A stretch of DNA of 55,825 bases from Erysipelotrichaceae bacterium (lineage in GTDB: Bacteria; Bacillota_I; Bacilli_A; Acholeplasmatales; Anaeroplasmataceae), in assembly GCA_015059145.1 (NCBI GenBank), contig SVAZ01000011.1, positions 1-55,825 on the forward strand, in the 5' to 3' direction. Positions 33,621 to 43,107 of this stretch are shown piece by piece. The translations under genes were made by a program, and so were the position numbers. Within the stretch, counting starts at the first letter, position 1; every line of letters starts with the position of its first letter. Below the pieces are notes generated by a model. It saw nothing but the letters and a program-made list of their open reading frames with translations. It was not told the origin of the DNA and made no database searches.

Positions 33621-33649
33621 TGAATGCCTTTGATGCATTCATTTTTTTT
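33619..33649 (+). terminator. Intrinsic terminator
   Basis: Nine-base stem AATGAATGC (33619-33627) / GCATTCATT (33635-33643) and T tract, between the small membrane gene and murG. Confidence 0.85.
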
Positions 33650-33680
33650 ATTTTTTTTCATATATTTAATTGGTGATTAT

Positions 33681-34646
33681 ATGTATCTATATACAGGTGG
33701 TAAGACTGGTGGTCATATTATGCCCTTAATACGTCTAATCAAGGAATCCGATGCTGAGGCAATTTATGTAGGTCAAAAGGGGAATTTAGAGGAAAAGCTT
33801 TGCAAATCTAATGATATACTATTTTTAGGAATAGAGCATAATAAAAATAAAATATTAATGGGATTAAAGGGATATAGATATTTACTAGGTGAGCTTAAGA
33901 ATAAAAGAATAGATGCTATTATTAGTACAGGTGGATATGTATCCTTGGCTTGTATATTGTTTGGAATAAAAAATAAAATACCATTATTCCTGATTGAAGA
34001 AAATGTAGTATTAGGTGCAGTAAATAAATTCTTTTACCCGTTTTGCAAAAAGGTATTCCTAGCCTTTGAATTAGAAAAAAATAAAAATAAAATGCTATTA
34101 ACTGGATTACCAATTAGAGAATATATAAAAAGACCAGTATATAACAAATATGATATTTTAGTTATTGGTGGATCATTAGGCTCAAAGCCTTTATGCTTAA
34201 TAGCAGATGAGCTGTCTAAAAAATATAAGGTATGCTTAGTGGCAGGAAGATATTATAAGGATTTTAAAAATAATAGTAATTTAGATGTGCTTGAATATAC
34301 AGAGGATATTTATTCCTATATGGCAGGCTCAAAAATTATAATAGCTAGAGCAGGGGCATCAACAGCTCAAGAAATTTTTATGATGAATAAGCCCTTCATT
34401 TGCATACCTAGTATGAAAACGAAAGGGAATCATCAATATCATAATGCTAAATTTTTAAGTGAAAAAAAAGCTTGCTTTCTTGTGTTAGAAAATCAAGCAG
34501 CTGGTGATATAGATAGACTAATAAATAATATTTTGTTAAACCCTCAAATAAGCATTAACATGTCTGATTCACAAAATAAGCTTTATAAGAGTAATGCTGC
34601 TAAAAAAATATTAACTGAAATTGAGGAGACTATTAATGGAATTTAG
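33681..34646 (+). CDS. murG: UDP-GlcNAc:lipid I N-acetylglucosamine transferase MurG
   Basis: Adds GlcNAc to lipid I to form lipid II at the inner membrane face. The 321-residue GT28 enzyme starts MYLYTGGKTGGHIMPLIRL, with the glycine-rich loop and catalytic His. EENVVLGAVNKF, VIGGSLGS near 160 and ARAGASTAQE near 221 are the other family motifs. It is somewhat shorter than usual for MurG. I use ATG 33681, after TTGGTGATT, because the glycine loop must lie near the N terminus; the frame extends upstream into the terminator. It overlaps murB by 11 bases. Confidence 0.87.
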   Translation: MYLYTGGKTGGHIMPLIRLIKESDAEAIYVGQKGNLEEKLCKSNDILFLGIEHNKNKILMGLKGYRYLLGELKNKRIDAIISTGGYVSLACILFGIKNKIPLFLIEENVVLGAVNKFFYPFCKKVFLAFELEKNKNKMLLTGLPIREYIKRPVYNKYDILVIGGSLGSKPLCLIADELSKKYKVCLVAGRYYKDFKNNSNLDVLEYTEDIYSYMAGSKIIIARAGASTAQEIFMMNKPFICIPSMKTKGNHQYHNAKFLSEKKACFLVLENQAAGDIDRLINNILLNPQISINMSDSQNKLYKSNAAKKILTEIEETINGI

Positions 34647-35520
34647 TAGATTTGTAATAGATAATGAGCTAGGCTCTATAGAGTCTGATTATTCATTTAA
34701 ATCCTTAACCACGATTGGTAGTGGAGGGAATATAAAATGTGTGTATTTTCCTAAGGATATAGACAGCCTTAGAAAAGCATATAAGTATATAAAAGATAAT
34801 AATTTAATGCATTTTATTATCGGTAATGGTAGTAATATTTTACCTAGTGACAACTATTATGAAGGAATTGTTATTTGCTTAAAAAGGATGAAATATACCA
34901 TGGAGATGCTAGATGATGGTGTGTTAGTATCAGCCTTTTATCCAACGGTTAAGCTCGCTTATGATTTGGCTGAGTGTGAGCTTGGTGATTTGTCCTTTTT
35001 AGGTGGTATACCAGGATTATTAGGTGGAGCAATATATAATAATAGTGGTGCATATAACGATCATATTTCTAATCATATTTTATGTGTTAGATATATAGAT
35101 ACTGCTGGAGAAATTCAAGAGATCAAAAATAATGCTTGTGCCTTTGGATATAGAAAAAGTATTTTCCATCATATAGAGGGAATTATTATTGAAACATTAA
35201 TTAAGGTAAGTAAAATAGATACTAAAGATATATTGGAAAAAAGAAAGAAATCAAGGCTATTATCACAGCCTCTCAACCATAAAAGTATGGGATCGATTTT
35301 TAGAAATAATCCTTTAATCCCAAGCTGGCAAATAATAGATGGCTTAGGTATGAGGGGCTTTAAGATAGGAGATGCAGCTGTAAGTATGAAGCATACAAAT
35401 TTTATAATCAATTTAGGTGATGCTAAAAGTCAAGATATTTTAAGTCTAATAGAGCTTATTGAAAAGAGAAGTAAGCTAGAGCTTGGTATAGAGCTTTTTA
35501 GAGAAATTACGGTCATTTAA
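34636..35520 (+). CDS. murB: UDP-N-acetylenolpyruvoylglucosamine reductase
   Basis: Reduces UDP-GlcNAc-enolpyruvate to UDP-MurNAc with NADPH and FAD. The 294-residue protein has the FAD-binding parts IGNGSNILPSD and LSFLGGIPGLLGGAIYNNSG, then SMGSIFRNN near 219 with the proton-donating Ser, and a C-terminal conserved Glu region (ELGIELFREITVI). The ATG at 34636 follows TTGAGGAGA. Coupled to murG, so two murein precursor steps are co-expressed just before ftsZ. Confidence 0.93.
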   Translation: MEFSRFVIDNELGSIESDYSFKSLTTIGSGGNIKCVYFPKDIDSLRKAYKYIKDNNLMHFIIGNGSNILPSDNYYEGIVICLKRMKYTMEMLDDGVLVSAFYPTVKLAYDLAECELGDLSFLGGIPGLLGGAIYNNSGAYNDHISNHILCVRYIDTAGEIQEIKNNACAFGYRKSIFHHIEGIIIETLIKVSKIDTKDILEKRKKSRLLSQPLNHKSMGSIFRNNPLIPSWQIIDGLGMRGFKIGDAAVSMKHTNFIINLGDAKSQDILSLIELIEKRSKLELGIELFREITVI

Positions 35521-35548
35521 AAAATAATATTTTACCCACGTATTAATA

Positions 35549-35577
35549 TTGAAAAAATAGTTTATTTAATGTAAAAT
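35549..35577 (+). promoter_or_regulatory. Promoter of ftsZ
   Basis: -35 TTGAAA (35549-35554), 17-base spacer and TAAAAT (35572-35577), about 40 bases before the start codon. Confidence 0.65.
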
Positions 35578-35618
35578 TAAATAGTAATGGTATCGATATT
35601 AGGACAGGAGTGGTAATG

Positions 35619-36905
35619 ATGATTTTTGATGAATTTGATGCATTAGAATCTGCTAGAACTAAAATTAAAGTAATTGGTGTTGGTGGAGCCGGCAAGAATG
35701 CTATTGACCATATGATTGAAAATGAAGTTCAGGGTGTAGAATTTATTGCCGTTAATACAGATGCTCAAGACTTAAAAATGTCAAAGGCCAGAAATAGATT
35801 ACTGATAGGTAAAACTAAAACTCATGGTCAAGGTGCTGGTGCCAATCCTGAGGTTGGTAGAGCTGCTGCACTTGAGGGTGAGGATGATATCCATGAAATG
35901 ATTGGCGATGCTGAAATGGTATTTATTACATGTGGTATGGGTGGTGGAACCGGTACTGGAGCCGCACCTATTATTGCCCGTATTGCTAGAGAACACGGCT
36001 GCTTAACTGTTGGTATTTGTACAAAGCCATTCCAATTTGAGGGACCACAAAGAATGAATAATGCTGTTCGTGGTCTTGAGGAGCTACGTCAATATGTTGA
36101 TACTTTAATCGTAATTCCAAATCAAAGATTATTACAAATTGTTGATATTCATACATCTGTATTAGACGCCTTTAGAGAGGCTGATAATGTGCTTCGTAAA
36201 GGTGTTCAGGGAATAGCAGAAATCATTGCTGTTCCAGGATTAATTAATGTAGACTTTGCCGATGTTAAGGCTGTTATGGCTAATAAGGGTACTGCGCTAA
36301 TGGGTATCGGTGCTGCATCTGGTCCTAACAGAGCGATTGAAGCCGCACGTCATGCAATTCATTCCTCATTATTAGAGGTTACTATTGATGGTGCAACAGA
36401 CGCAATTATTAATATTACTGCATCACAAAATCTATCTTTAAAAGAGGTTGATGCTGCAATTGCTGAGGTTAGAAATAATTGTGGTAAGGATTTAAATATC
36501 ATTTATGGTACAGCCATCAATAATGATCTTGATGATGAAATTGTAATTACTGTTGTAGCAACAGGATATGAGCTTAAGGCTCAAAGCAATGGTTATGATG
36601 AGCTTGCTGAAACTATTTATCGTAACATGAGTGATGAGAACATCGTTTATGAAGGATTATCTGGATTACGTGGTGATGATGATTATGATGATGAGGACTA
36701 CTATGAGGAAGAGGATAATTCATTTGCACGTGCTAGTGAAATCTTTGATATAAGAGGTAATAAAAAAGAAGAGAAGAGAAGACTTAAGCTTGAGGCTCGT
36801 ATTAAGAAGCAAGAGGAAAAGGAAAACAAAAAATTCGAACAAGAATTCGGTAACAATACAGCTCAAACTAGCACTCTTCCAGATTGGTTAAAAATGAAAA
36901 AATAA
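35619..36905 (+). CDS. ftsZ: Cell division protein FtsZ
   Basis: The tubulin-like GTPase that forms the division ring. Motifs run in order: VIGVGGAGKNAIDHM, VNTDAQ, the tubulin signature GGGTGTGAAP near 108, FEGPQR, and GIAEIIAVPGLINVDFADV. After the globular part (to about 320) a long acidic and then basic linker leads to a C-terminal peptide ending LPDWLKMKK, which fits the FtsA/SepF-binding tail. ATG 35619 is preferred over 35616 and GTG 35610 from the spacing to AGGACAGGAG. No ftsA is adjacent. Confidence 0.96.
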   Translation: MIFDEFDALESARTKIKVIGVGGAGKNAIDHMIENEVQGVEFIAVNTDAQDLKMSKARNRLLIGKTKTHGQGAGANPEVGRAAALEGEDDIHEMIGDAEMVFITCGMGGGTGTGAAPIIARIAREHGCLTVGICTKPFQFEGPQRMNNAVRGLEELRQYVDTLIVIPNQRLLQIVDIHTSVLDAFREADNVLRKGVQGIAEIIAVPGLINVDFADVKAVMANKGTALMGIGAASGPNRAIEAARHAIHSSLLEVTIDGATDAIINITASQNLSLKEVDAAIAEVRNNCGKDLNIIYGTAINNDLDDEIVITVVATGYELKAQSNGYDELAETIYRNMSDENIVYEGLSGLRGDDDYDDEDYYEEEDNSFARASEIFDIRGNKKEEKRRLKLEARIKKQEEKENKKFEQEFGNNTAQTSTLPDWLKMKK

Positions 36906-36935
36906 AAAATGCCAGGATTTTTTCCTGGCATTTTT
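36905..36935. terminator. Bidirectional terminator between ftsZ and the coiled-coil gene
   Basis: Thirteen-base stem AAAAATGCCAGGA (36905-36917) / TCCTGGCATTTTT (36923-36935) with a T5 loop. It serves both convergent genes. Confidence 0.9.
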
Positions 36936-39900
36936 CTATGAATATTTAAATTCATTTTCAATGTGCTTTAGTTGGACTATATGATTTTTCTTTTCCTTAA
37001 TAATGTTTCTTTGATGCTCCTCTTCATGAAGAATAAGAGCTTGATTTAACGCCTCTTCGATATCATTTATATTTCTTTGAATAAGCTTTCTTTCAGAATT
37101 GAATGAAAGTCTCTCAGCCTTTAATTCTGAATCAATCTGAGAATTTAAATCTCTTGTTTCTTTAGTAAATTGCTGAGATTGGAATCTAGTTGCGGCTGGA
37201 AGATGGTTAATAATATCATTCTTTGCCTTGATAAATATTTCTAGATTATTAGATAGGATATTACTTTCGTTGACTACATCCTTTGATAGAGTAAGCTTAT
37301 CCTGATGAAATTTATTTTTAAAGCTATGCATAAATTGCTTAAATGATGATTCAATATACTTTAGATTTTCACACATTGCATTAAATTCAGTATAAAAACG
37401 GATTAGACTCTTGTTTTTGCTTTCGACGATTTCATTTGAGTCTGATGTGTATTGCTGCTCTACCTGATTAATAAGCTGATTATATCTTTTTTCCTCATCT
37501 AAGTATTTAGATTCTAAAGCTTTATATAGAGATTCGCTATTTGACATTTTTTTATCATATTCACGATTGTTATTGTCAATTTGATTTCTAGCCTTATTGT
37601 GAATACGTTCAATATCGTTTGCGAATTTGATTACAAGAAGACGTTTATCCTTTTTAATGGATTTTCTTGTTTTTTCACCAAATTGATAAACAATGCCATA
37701 AAGTCTTCTACAAACTGAACTATTAAAAGTGTTAACTATGCTCTTATAGTGAGCTATAGTTTCTGATGTATTAAGATAGTTAATAGGTATTTTTTTAACT
37801 GCCTGAAGAAACTCATCACATTCATCTAAAATAGTAGAAGTAAGCTTAGAAAATTCGTTTCGTAAATCATAGTACGAAATGGCACTATTGTATTGCATTT
37901 TCTTTATTTCCTTAACTCTACGATTATAATCATAATCTAAATTCTTTAATTCATTATTAATTGCCTTACTATCCTTTTCAAGAACGCTCTTAAATCCAAG
38001 GATATCTTCAATTTTTTTACGGAAGTCATTAATTTTTATATTGTTTTTATTAAACTCTTTTACAAGTGATTCCTTTTGCTCCTTGCTGGTTTGAATAAGC
38101 ATTTTACTTTTGATATGATCGTTTTGATTTTGGAAGCTATAAAGTCTACTTCTAAATGTGTCTACAGTTTTATCATAATTTTCTAGTGTATCGTTAATAG
38201 AATTCTTTTTTGTTAAAAGCTTTTTTCTATCAGCTTCGTAGCTTTGTAGAAGCTCGTTATAATACACCTGAAATTTAAATTTTTCCTCAAATTCAAGATG
38301 CTTGTTAATAAGCTTATTTTCTCTTTCGGTTAATCCGGTTATAAGGCTACGGATATATTTTAGTATAATTTCTAAAAACTCAAAAATAAAAGCATTTATT
38401 TGTTCGAAATATTCTTCTTTAATTGTTATTGTATTAAATATAGTATTAATAACTTTAGACGCAAATGCTTCAGTATCTCTAAAAAGCATTACGAATGTTG
38501 AAAGTGTTTGGTGAATGGCTTTATTTTCACCCTTAAAGCGATCGTAAAGTGCATCATGATTACGTGAGTCGATTGCGTATTGTGAATTTCTTATTTGGAT
38601 TTTTTTGTCCTCATCCTCACATATTTGCTCCTCCTTAATATTGTAAGCAGAAGTAATAATATGACTTTGAAGAGAATTTTTTGTTTTATCTATTTCGATT
38701 CTTGTTAAGGTTTCAAATTTATCGTTTTCAATATCTATTTTCTTTTTGCCATATAAAAGAGTATTTTTAGAATGAATAATGTTGTTTTCATATTGCCTAT
38801 GATTGAATTGATCTAACAGCTTACACTTTTCGATTTCAAGTAGTGTAGTAACGTTAAGATTATTAATTCTTTCTTTATATTCCTCATCCTCATATTGATG
38901 AACTAAGTTATTTAAATCAAGAGCACCTTTTATTTCCAGATTTAGCTTTTCGATAGAAGTATTAACCATTTCAATTTTCTTTTGGAAATTAGCCTCACTT
39001 ATATCAAGATCCTTTTCAAAGCCCTTAGCACGAATACGGCTTTGACATTTTAATAAATTAGCCTTTTGATTAAACTTCATATTAGAATATTTAATCAAAT
39101 AATTCATATTATTCTCGTAGATGCTATTAAGCTCCTGGAAATGCTTGTTATTGCTTTGCTCCTTTTCATTTAATATCTTTAAAGCGTGAGCTCTATCAAT
39201 ATCCATCAGATTCTTATTACATCTAGATTTCTCTAATTCACGCTCGTAGCTAAGCTTAAAATTATTAAGCTTTTTATCGTGCTGAGCCTTATATTGATTA
39301 TTTAGCTTTTGATATTCCTTGTTTTTCGCTTTTACAAGCTTTTTAGTATATTTATCATATTCATTATCGATAGAGTAACCATTACTTAAAATGTTTTTAA
39401 CATCAGCCTCTTCATTTTTAGTAAGCTCTAAAAGCTTATAATGGAAATCTCTTTTTGCTCTTTCTATACTCTTGTTATAACTTATCTTGTAATTACTAAT
39501 ATATTCATCTAGCTCAGTCATATTGTAAACGAAATTCTTAAGAACCATTTGACTATTTGCTTGATACTCTTGACGATTTTTATCCTTTTCAGCTGCGGAT
39601 TCAGCTAGTGCCTTTGTATAGCGTTCACGAGCAACATCGATAGAACAATTTTTTTCTAATAATATTTCATGTATTTGCTCGTTAAGCATAACACTTTCCT
39701 GACGCATTTTTTCCTTTGATTGATTTCTTACGTTTGTTAGCTTTCCTGTTATTTCATTTAGCTCGACTAGATGCTTATCTATTTGAGCCCTTAATCTATT
39801 AACAATTTCATCAGTAGATTGATCAAAATTAACTAATGCATTTTCGTGTTGTGTTTCTAATTCATTAAGCTTAATATCTAAAATTTCATTATATTTTTTT

Positions 39901-40397
39901 ATGCTATCTCTATAAGTCTTTTTTGCATTTTGAATTTGATATTCATATTTTTTAATGTTGGAATTATATTCACCTTCAATTAGTGAGGCTCTTTGCTCAG
40001 ATGCTATAAAGAAGTAGTCAATATCCTTATTTAGCTCATTAAGCTTATTTTCCTTATTAAGCTTAGATTTAGAAATATTTTCCTTAAGAAGATTTATTTT
40101 CTTTACGTATTTATCGTTAATAACATTAATAGATACATCTAATTGAGATCTTATTTTTTCAATATCCTGAGCATGTACATCAGATATATTTTTTAATAGC
40201 TTTTCAAAATTCTTTTCATGCTTCTCAAGAATTTCGACATGCTGATTTGAGGCGAAATTATGAGAGTTTACTAGCTTCTTTATTTTATTTAGGAGATGGT
40301 TTGTAATTGGATCCTTTATAGTTAATAATTCATAATCATTTATAAAGGCTAACAAATCATCGTTAAGTTTTTTGATTGTAGAAGAATAATCACTCAT
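36936..40397 (-). CDS. Very long coiled-coil protein, function unknown
   Basis: A 1153-residue, soluble, highly charged protein (Lys/Glu/Asn-rich) predicted to be coiled coil over most of its length. No Walker A or B, so it is not an SMC or Rad50 ATPase. No signal peptide or membrane helix. A less charged, hydrophobic interval lies near residues 655-745 (FVMLFRDTEAFASKV, FEQINAFIFEFLEIILKYI), dividing two coiled-coil arms. The ATG at 40397 follows AGGAGGTGG. It is monocistronic, convergent with ftsZ and divergent from a methyltransferase gene. A cytoskeletal or scaffold role is only inference. Confidence 0.88.
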   Translation of the reverse strand: MSDYSSTIKKLNDDLLAFINDYELLTIKDPITNHLLNKIKKLVNSHNFASNQHVEILEKHEKNFEKLLKNISDVHAQDIEKIRSQLDVSINVINDKYVKKINLLKENISKSKLNKENKLNELNKDIDYFFIASEQRASLIEGEYNSNIKKYEYQIQNAKKTYRDSIKKYNEILDIKLNELETQHENALVNFDQSTDEIVNRLRAQIDKHLVELNEITGKLTNVRNQSKEKMRQESVMLNEQIHEILLEKNCSIDVARERYTKALAESAAEKDKNRQEYQANSQMVLKNFVYNMTELDEYISNYKISYNKSIERAKRDFHYKLLELTKNEEADVKNILSNGYSIDNEYDKYTKKLVKAKNKEYQKLNNQYKAQHDKKLNNFKLSYERELEKSRCNKNLMDIDRAHALKILNEKEQSNNKHFQELNSIYENNMNYLIKYSNMKFNQKANLLKCQSRIRAKGFEKDLDISEANFQKKIEMVNTSIEKLNLEIKGALDLNNLVHQYEDEEYKERINNLNVTTLLEIEKCKLLDQFNHRQYENNIIHSKNTLLYGKKKIDIENDKFETLTRIEIDKTKNSLQSHIITSAYNIKEEQICEDEDKKIQIRNSQYAIDSRNHDALYDRFKGENKAIHQTLSTFVMLFRDTEAFASKVINTIFNTITIKEEYFEQINAFIFEFLEIILKYIRSLITGLTERENKLINKHLEFEEKFKFQVYYNELLQSYEADRKKLLTKKNSINDTLENYDKTVDTFRSRLYSFQNQNDHIKSKMLIQTSKEQKESLVKEFNKNNIKINDFRKKIEDILGFKSVLEKDSKAINNELKNLDYDYNRRVKEIKKMQYNSAISYYDLRNEFSKLTSTILDECDEFLQAVKKIPINYLNTSETIAHYKSIVNTFNSSVCRRLYGIVYQFGEKTRKSIKKDKRLLVIKFANDIERIHNKARNQIDNNNREYDKKMSNSESLYKALESKYLDEEKRYNQLINQVEQQYTSDSNEIVESKNKSLIRFYTEFNAMCENLKYIESSFKQFMHSFKNKFHQDKLTLSKDVVNESNILSNNLEIFIKAKNDIINHLPAATRFQSQQFTKETRDLNSQIDSELKAERLSFNSERKLIQRNINDIEEALNQALILHEEEHQRNIIKEKKNHIVQLKHIENEFKYS

Positions 40398-40479
40398 ATT
40401 GCCACCTCCTGTTTGCATAATAGTTAATTATATTATATAATTTTTTAAAATAATAGTCAAAGAAATAGGAGCATTAAGA

Positions 40480-41073
40480 ATGCAATGTTTTTGTGGAAAT
40501 TTAATGAAAAAAAGAATAATTAATAAAATGGATTTTTTCGAGTGCCCAAATTGTAGCTATTTAAAAAAAGCTAATAAATTATCAGCTTCAGATGAAAAGA
40601 AAAGATATGATATGCATAAATGTGATGAAGGCTATCGAAAATATATGAATAATGTATATAAAATGGTAAGTCAATATCTTAAGGATGGGAGAAGCTTAGA
40701 TTATGGCTGTGGTCAAATTCATCTTCTAAGCGACATATTAAATGCTAATAATAGGATATGTGATTATTATGATTTATATTATTATAATGAATATCCAAAT
40801 AATAAGTATGACAATATTATATTAATTGAGGTTTTTGAGCATATAGATGATATTTATGAATTATTAGAAAGACTTAGAAAAGATTTAAATGACAATGGAA
40901 GAATTATTATTATGACCAAGCCCATAGTAGAGGATTTAGAGCATTGGTGGTATTTAAGAGATGAAACTCATATTAGCTTTGTTAATGCAAATACATTTAG
41001 TGTATTAGCTAATATGCTAGGTATGAAGCTAATGGTAGATAATAGTAGTTCTATTTTTGTTTTAGAGGCATAA
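40480..41073 (+). CDS. SAM-dependent methyltransferase with N-terminal zinc ribbon
   Basis: A 197-residue class I methyltransferase. Cys3, Cys5, Cys22 and Cys25 form a likely zinc ribbon (CFC...CPNC). The SAM motif I is LDYGCGQ near 73, followed by a post-I region and IEVFEHIDD, typical of the Methyltransf_23/11 group. HWWYLRDETHISFVN is a conserved feature of that group. The substrate is unknown. GGAG lies about ten bases before the ATG. A LysM-type spore gene follows closely. Confidence 0.85.
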   Translation: MQCFCGNLMKKRIINKMDFFECPNCSYLKKANKLSASDEKKRYDMHKCDEGYRKYMNNVYKMVSQYLKDGRSLDYGCGQIHLLSDILNANNRICDYYDLYYYNEYPNNKYDNIILIEVFEHIDDIYELLERLRKDLNDNGRIIIMTKPIVEDLEHWWYLRDETHISFVNANTFSVLANMLGMKLMVDNSSSIFVLEA

Positions 41074-41092
41074 GCTATATTGGTGATTACTT

Positions 41093-41479
41093 TTGATTGA
41101 GCATATAGTTAAGCATGGTGAAAGGGTAGATGATATATTAGCTATGTATCATCTAAGCCTTGAGGAGCTGAAGTATAATAATAGCCACATTACTGATTTT
41201 AAGAATCTACAAAGCGGAGTTAAGCTTTTAATTCCATTAATCAGTGAAGAGGTTGAGCAAATATTAGAAAAGACTGAAGGCTTTGTTATGGACTATTATC
41301 CAAAAATAAGCGAGGATATTATTCCTAAAATGATTGAGCCATCTAAAGAGCCTATTTTAGAAAAAAAAGAAGAAATCAAGACAAGGCAAATAGTGAAAAA
41401 TGATAATTTAGCAAATGATAATAGAGGTGCTTATCCAGGCATAATGCCGCCTAGAAGACCATATAAAGGAAGATTGTGA
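41093..41479 (+). CDS. LysM protein resembling spore coat protein SafA
   Basis: A 128-residue protein with one LysM domain at the very N terminus (about 3-49, IEHIVKHGERVDDILAMYHL then LQSGVKLLIP) and no signal peptide. An acidic middle and a Pro/Arg/Tyr/Gly-rich tail (PGIMPPRRPYKGRL) follow. The unexported N-terminal LysM and its position upstream of ruvAB match SafA, which binds spore cortex from the mother-cell side in Bacillus. The start is TTG after TTGGTGATT. SafA identity rests on layout and context, not on an alignment. Confidence 0.7.
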   Translation: MIEHIVKHGERVDDILAMYHLSLEELKYNNSHITDFKNLQSGVKLLIPLISEEVEQILEKTEGFVMDYYPKISEDIIPKMIEPSKEPILEKKEEIKTRQIVKNDNLANDNRGAYPGIMPPRRPYKGRL

Positions 41480-41493
41480 TTTTCCTTTTTTTT
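41465..41493 (+). terminator. Intrinsic terminator before ruvA
   Basis: Stem AAGGAAGAT (41466-41474) / ATTTTCCTT (41479-41487) with one G-T pair, TGTG loop and T run; it overlaps the stop of the LysM gene. Confidence 0.8.
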
Positions 41494-41530
41494 TCGTTGA
41501 TTTTATGGTAATATAAAAAGGGTGATTAGC

Positions 41531-42088
41531 ATGTATGGATATATAAAAGGAATTGTTACAAAGATAACACCTAAGTATATAATTGTTGAAAATAATAATA
41601 TTGGATATTTAATGATAGTAAGTAATCCATATAACTTTAAGCTAGATACAGAGTATAAGATTTATACTCATCAATATGTTAGAGAGGATATACTTGATTT
41701 ATATGGTTTTATTTCTGAGGATGAAAAGGATTTATTCCTAAAGCTTATTTCAGTAAGCGGTATAGGGCCTAAGAGTGCTTTAAGTATATTGGCTAGTGGT
41801 AGAGTTAAGGAGATTATTGATGCCATTGAAAATAGAAATGATGCATATCTTAGAAAATTCCCAGGAATCGGTATTAAGGCTAGTCAACAGATTATCTTAG
41901 ATTTAAGAGGAAAGCTATCCTTTGATGAGGAGCTTGTAGTCCCTAGCTCAAAGCTTGAGGATGTAGAGGGTGCACTTATTGCCTTAGGCTATGGAAAGAA
42001 AGAGGTAGCTAAGGTATTAGCTAAGCTGGATATGAGTTTAGATGAGGGACAGCTTGTTAAGCTTGCACTTCAGCAAATGATTAAGTAG
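41531..42088 (+). CDS. ruvA: Holliday junction DNA helicase subunit RuvA
   Basis: Tetramer that binds four-way junctions and loads RuvB. The 185-residue protein has an OB domain ([12 protein letters not shown]), helix-hairpin-helix motifs [16 protein letters not shown] and [19 protein letters not shown], and the C-terminal RuvB-binding domain (about 140-185). The frame is open back to GTG 41522, but GGTGATT is spaced for ATG 41531. ruvB begins eight bases after its stop. Confidence 0.96.
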   Translation: MYGYIKGIVTKITPKYIIVENNNIGYLMIVSNPYNFKLDTEYKIYTHQYVREDILDLYGFISEDEKDLFLKLISVSGIGPKSALSILASGRVKEIIDAIENRNDAYLRKFPGIGIKASQQIILDLRGKLSFDEELVVPSSKLEDVEGALIALGYGKKEVAKVLAKLDMSLDEGQLVKLALQQMIK

Positions 42089-42096
42089 GTGATTTT

Positions 42097-43107
42097 ATGC
42101 AAGAGCGTGTAGTAGACCCAAATGAACAGTCTTTAGATGAAGAGGATGTATTGAGTCTTCGCCCATCTAAATTAAATGAATATATTGGTCAGCATGAGGC
42201 AAAGGAAATGCTTGATGTTTATATTAAGGCTGCGCTAAAGCGTAATGAGGCATTAGATCATGTTTTATTGTATGGCCCTCCAGGCTTAGGTAAAACAACT
42301 CTAGCAACTATTATAGCAAATGAGCTAGATGTAAATATTAAGGTTATATCTGGTCCTGCTATTGAGCGTAGTGGTGATTTAGCTGCAGTGCTATCTACGC
42401 TTAATGAGGGAGATGTTTTATTTATTGATGAAATCCATAGACTACCCCGTTATGTTGAGGAGGTATTATATAGTGCTATGGAGGACTATGTTTTAGATAT
42501 AATGGTAGGAAAGGATTCTCAAGCTAGAAGTATTAGAGTTGACCTGCCTCCATTTACCTTGATAGGAGCTACAACTAGATTTGGTGATCTTGCAGCTCCA
42601 CTTAGAGATAGATTCGGTGTTGTATTAAGATTAGAATATTATAGCGTTGATGATTTGAAGCTTATTATAGATAGAACCGCAAGGGTTTTTGAAACACAAA
42701 TTGATAAGGAGGCTTCCTTAGAGCTTGCCTTAAGAAGTCGTGGAACTCCACGTATAGCTAATAGACTATTTAGAAGAGTAAGAGATTTTGCGGATGTAAG
42801 AAATGATGGTGTTATATCCTTAGATGTTTGTAAGGAGGCTTTAGGTAAGCTTGGTATTGATGGCAATGGTCTTGATTATACTGACTATCGTTATTTAAGA
42901 GCTATCATTGAAACCTTTAAGGGAGGACCTGTAGGAGTTGAATCTATAGCCGCTACCATTTCAGAAGAGGTTACAACTATTGAGGATGTATATGAGCCTT
43001 ATTTATTACAGGAGGGCTATATTAAGAGATCTAATCGAGGTAGAATCGCAACTGAAAAGGCATATAATCAATTAGGCATAAAATATTTAAAGGGGATATT
43101 CTCATGA
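42097..43107 (+). CDS. ruvB: Holliday junction branch migration ATPase RuvB
   Basis: A 336-residue AAA+ motor for branch migration: Walker [13 protein letters not shown] near 59-70, Walker B FIDEIHRL, sensor [11 protein letters not shown], and arginine finger region APLRDRFGV. The C-terminal winged helix includes [18 protein letters not shown]. It overlaps queA by four bases. RuvC is not encoded nearby, as expected for Firmicutes. Confidence 0.97.
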   Translation: MQERVVDPNEQSLDEEDVLSLRPSKLNEYIGQHEAKEMLDVYIKAALKRNEALDHVLLYGPPGLGKTTLATIIANELDVNIKVISGPAIERSGDLAAVLSTLNEGDVLFIDEIHRLPRYVEEVLYSAMEDYVLDIMVGKDSQARSIRVDLPPFTLIGATTRFGDLAAPLRDRFGVVLRLEYYSVDDLKLIIDRTARVFETQIDKEASLELALRSRGTPRIANRLFRRVRDFADVRNDGVISLDVCKEALGKLGIDGNGLDYTDYRYLRAIIETFKGGPVGVESIAATISEEVTTIEDVYEPYLLQEGYIKRSNRGRIATEKAYNQLGIKYLKGIFS

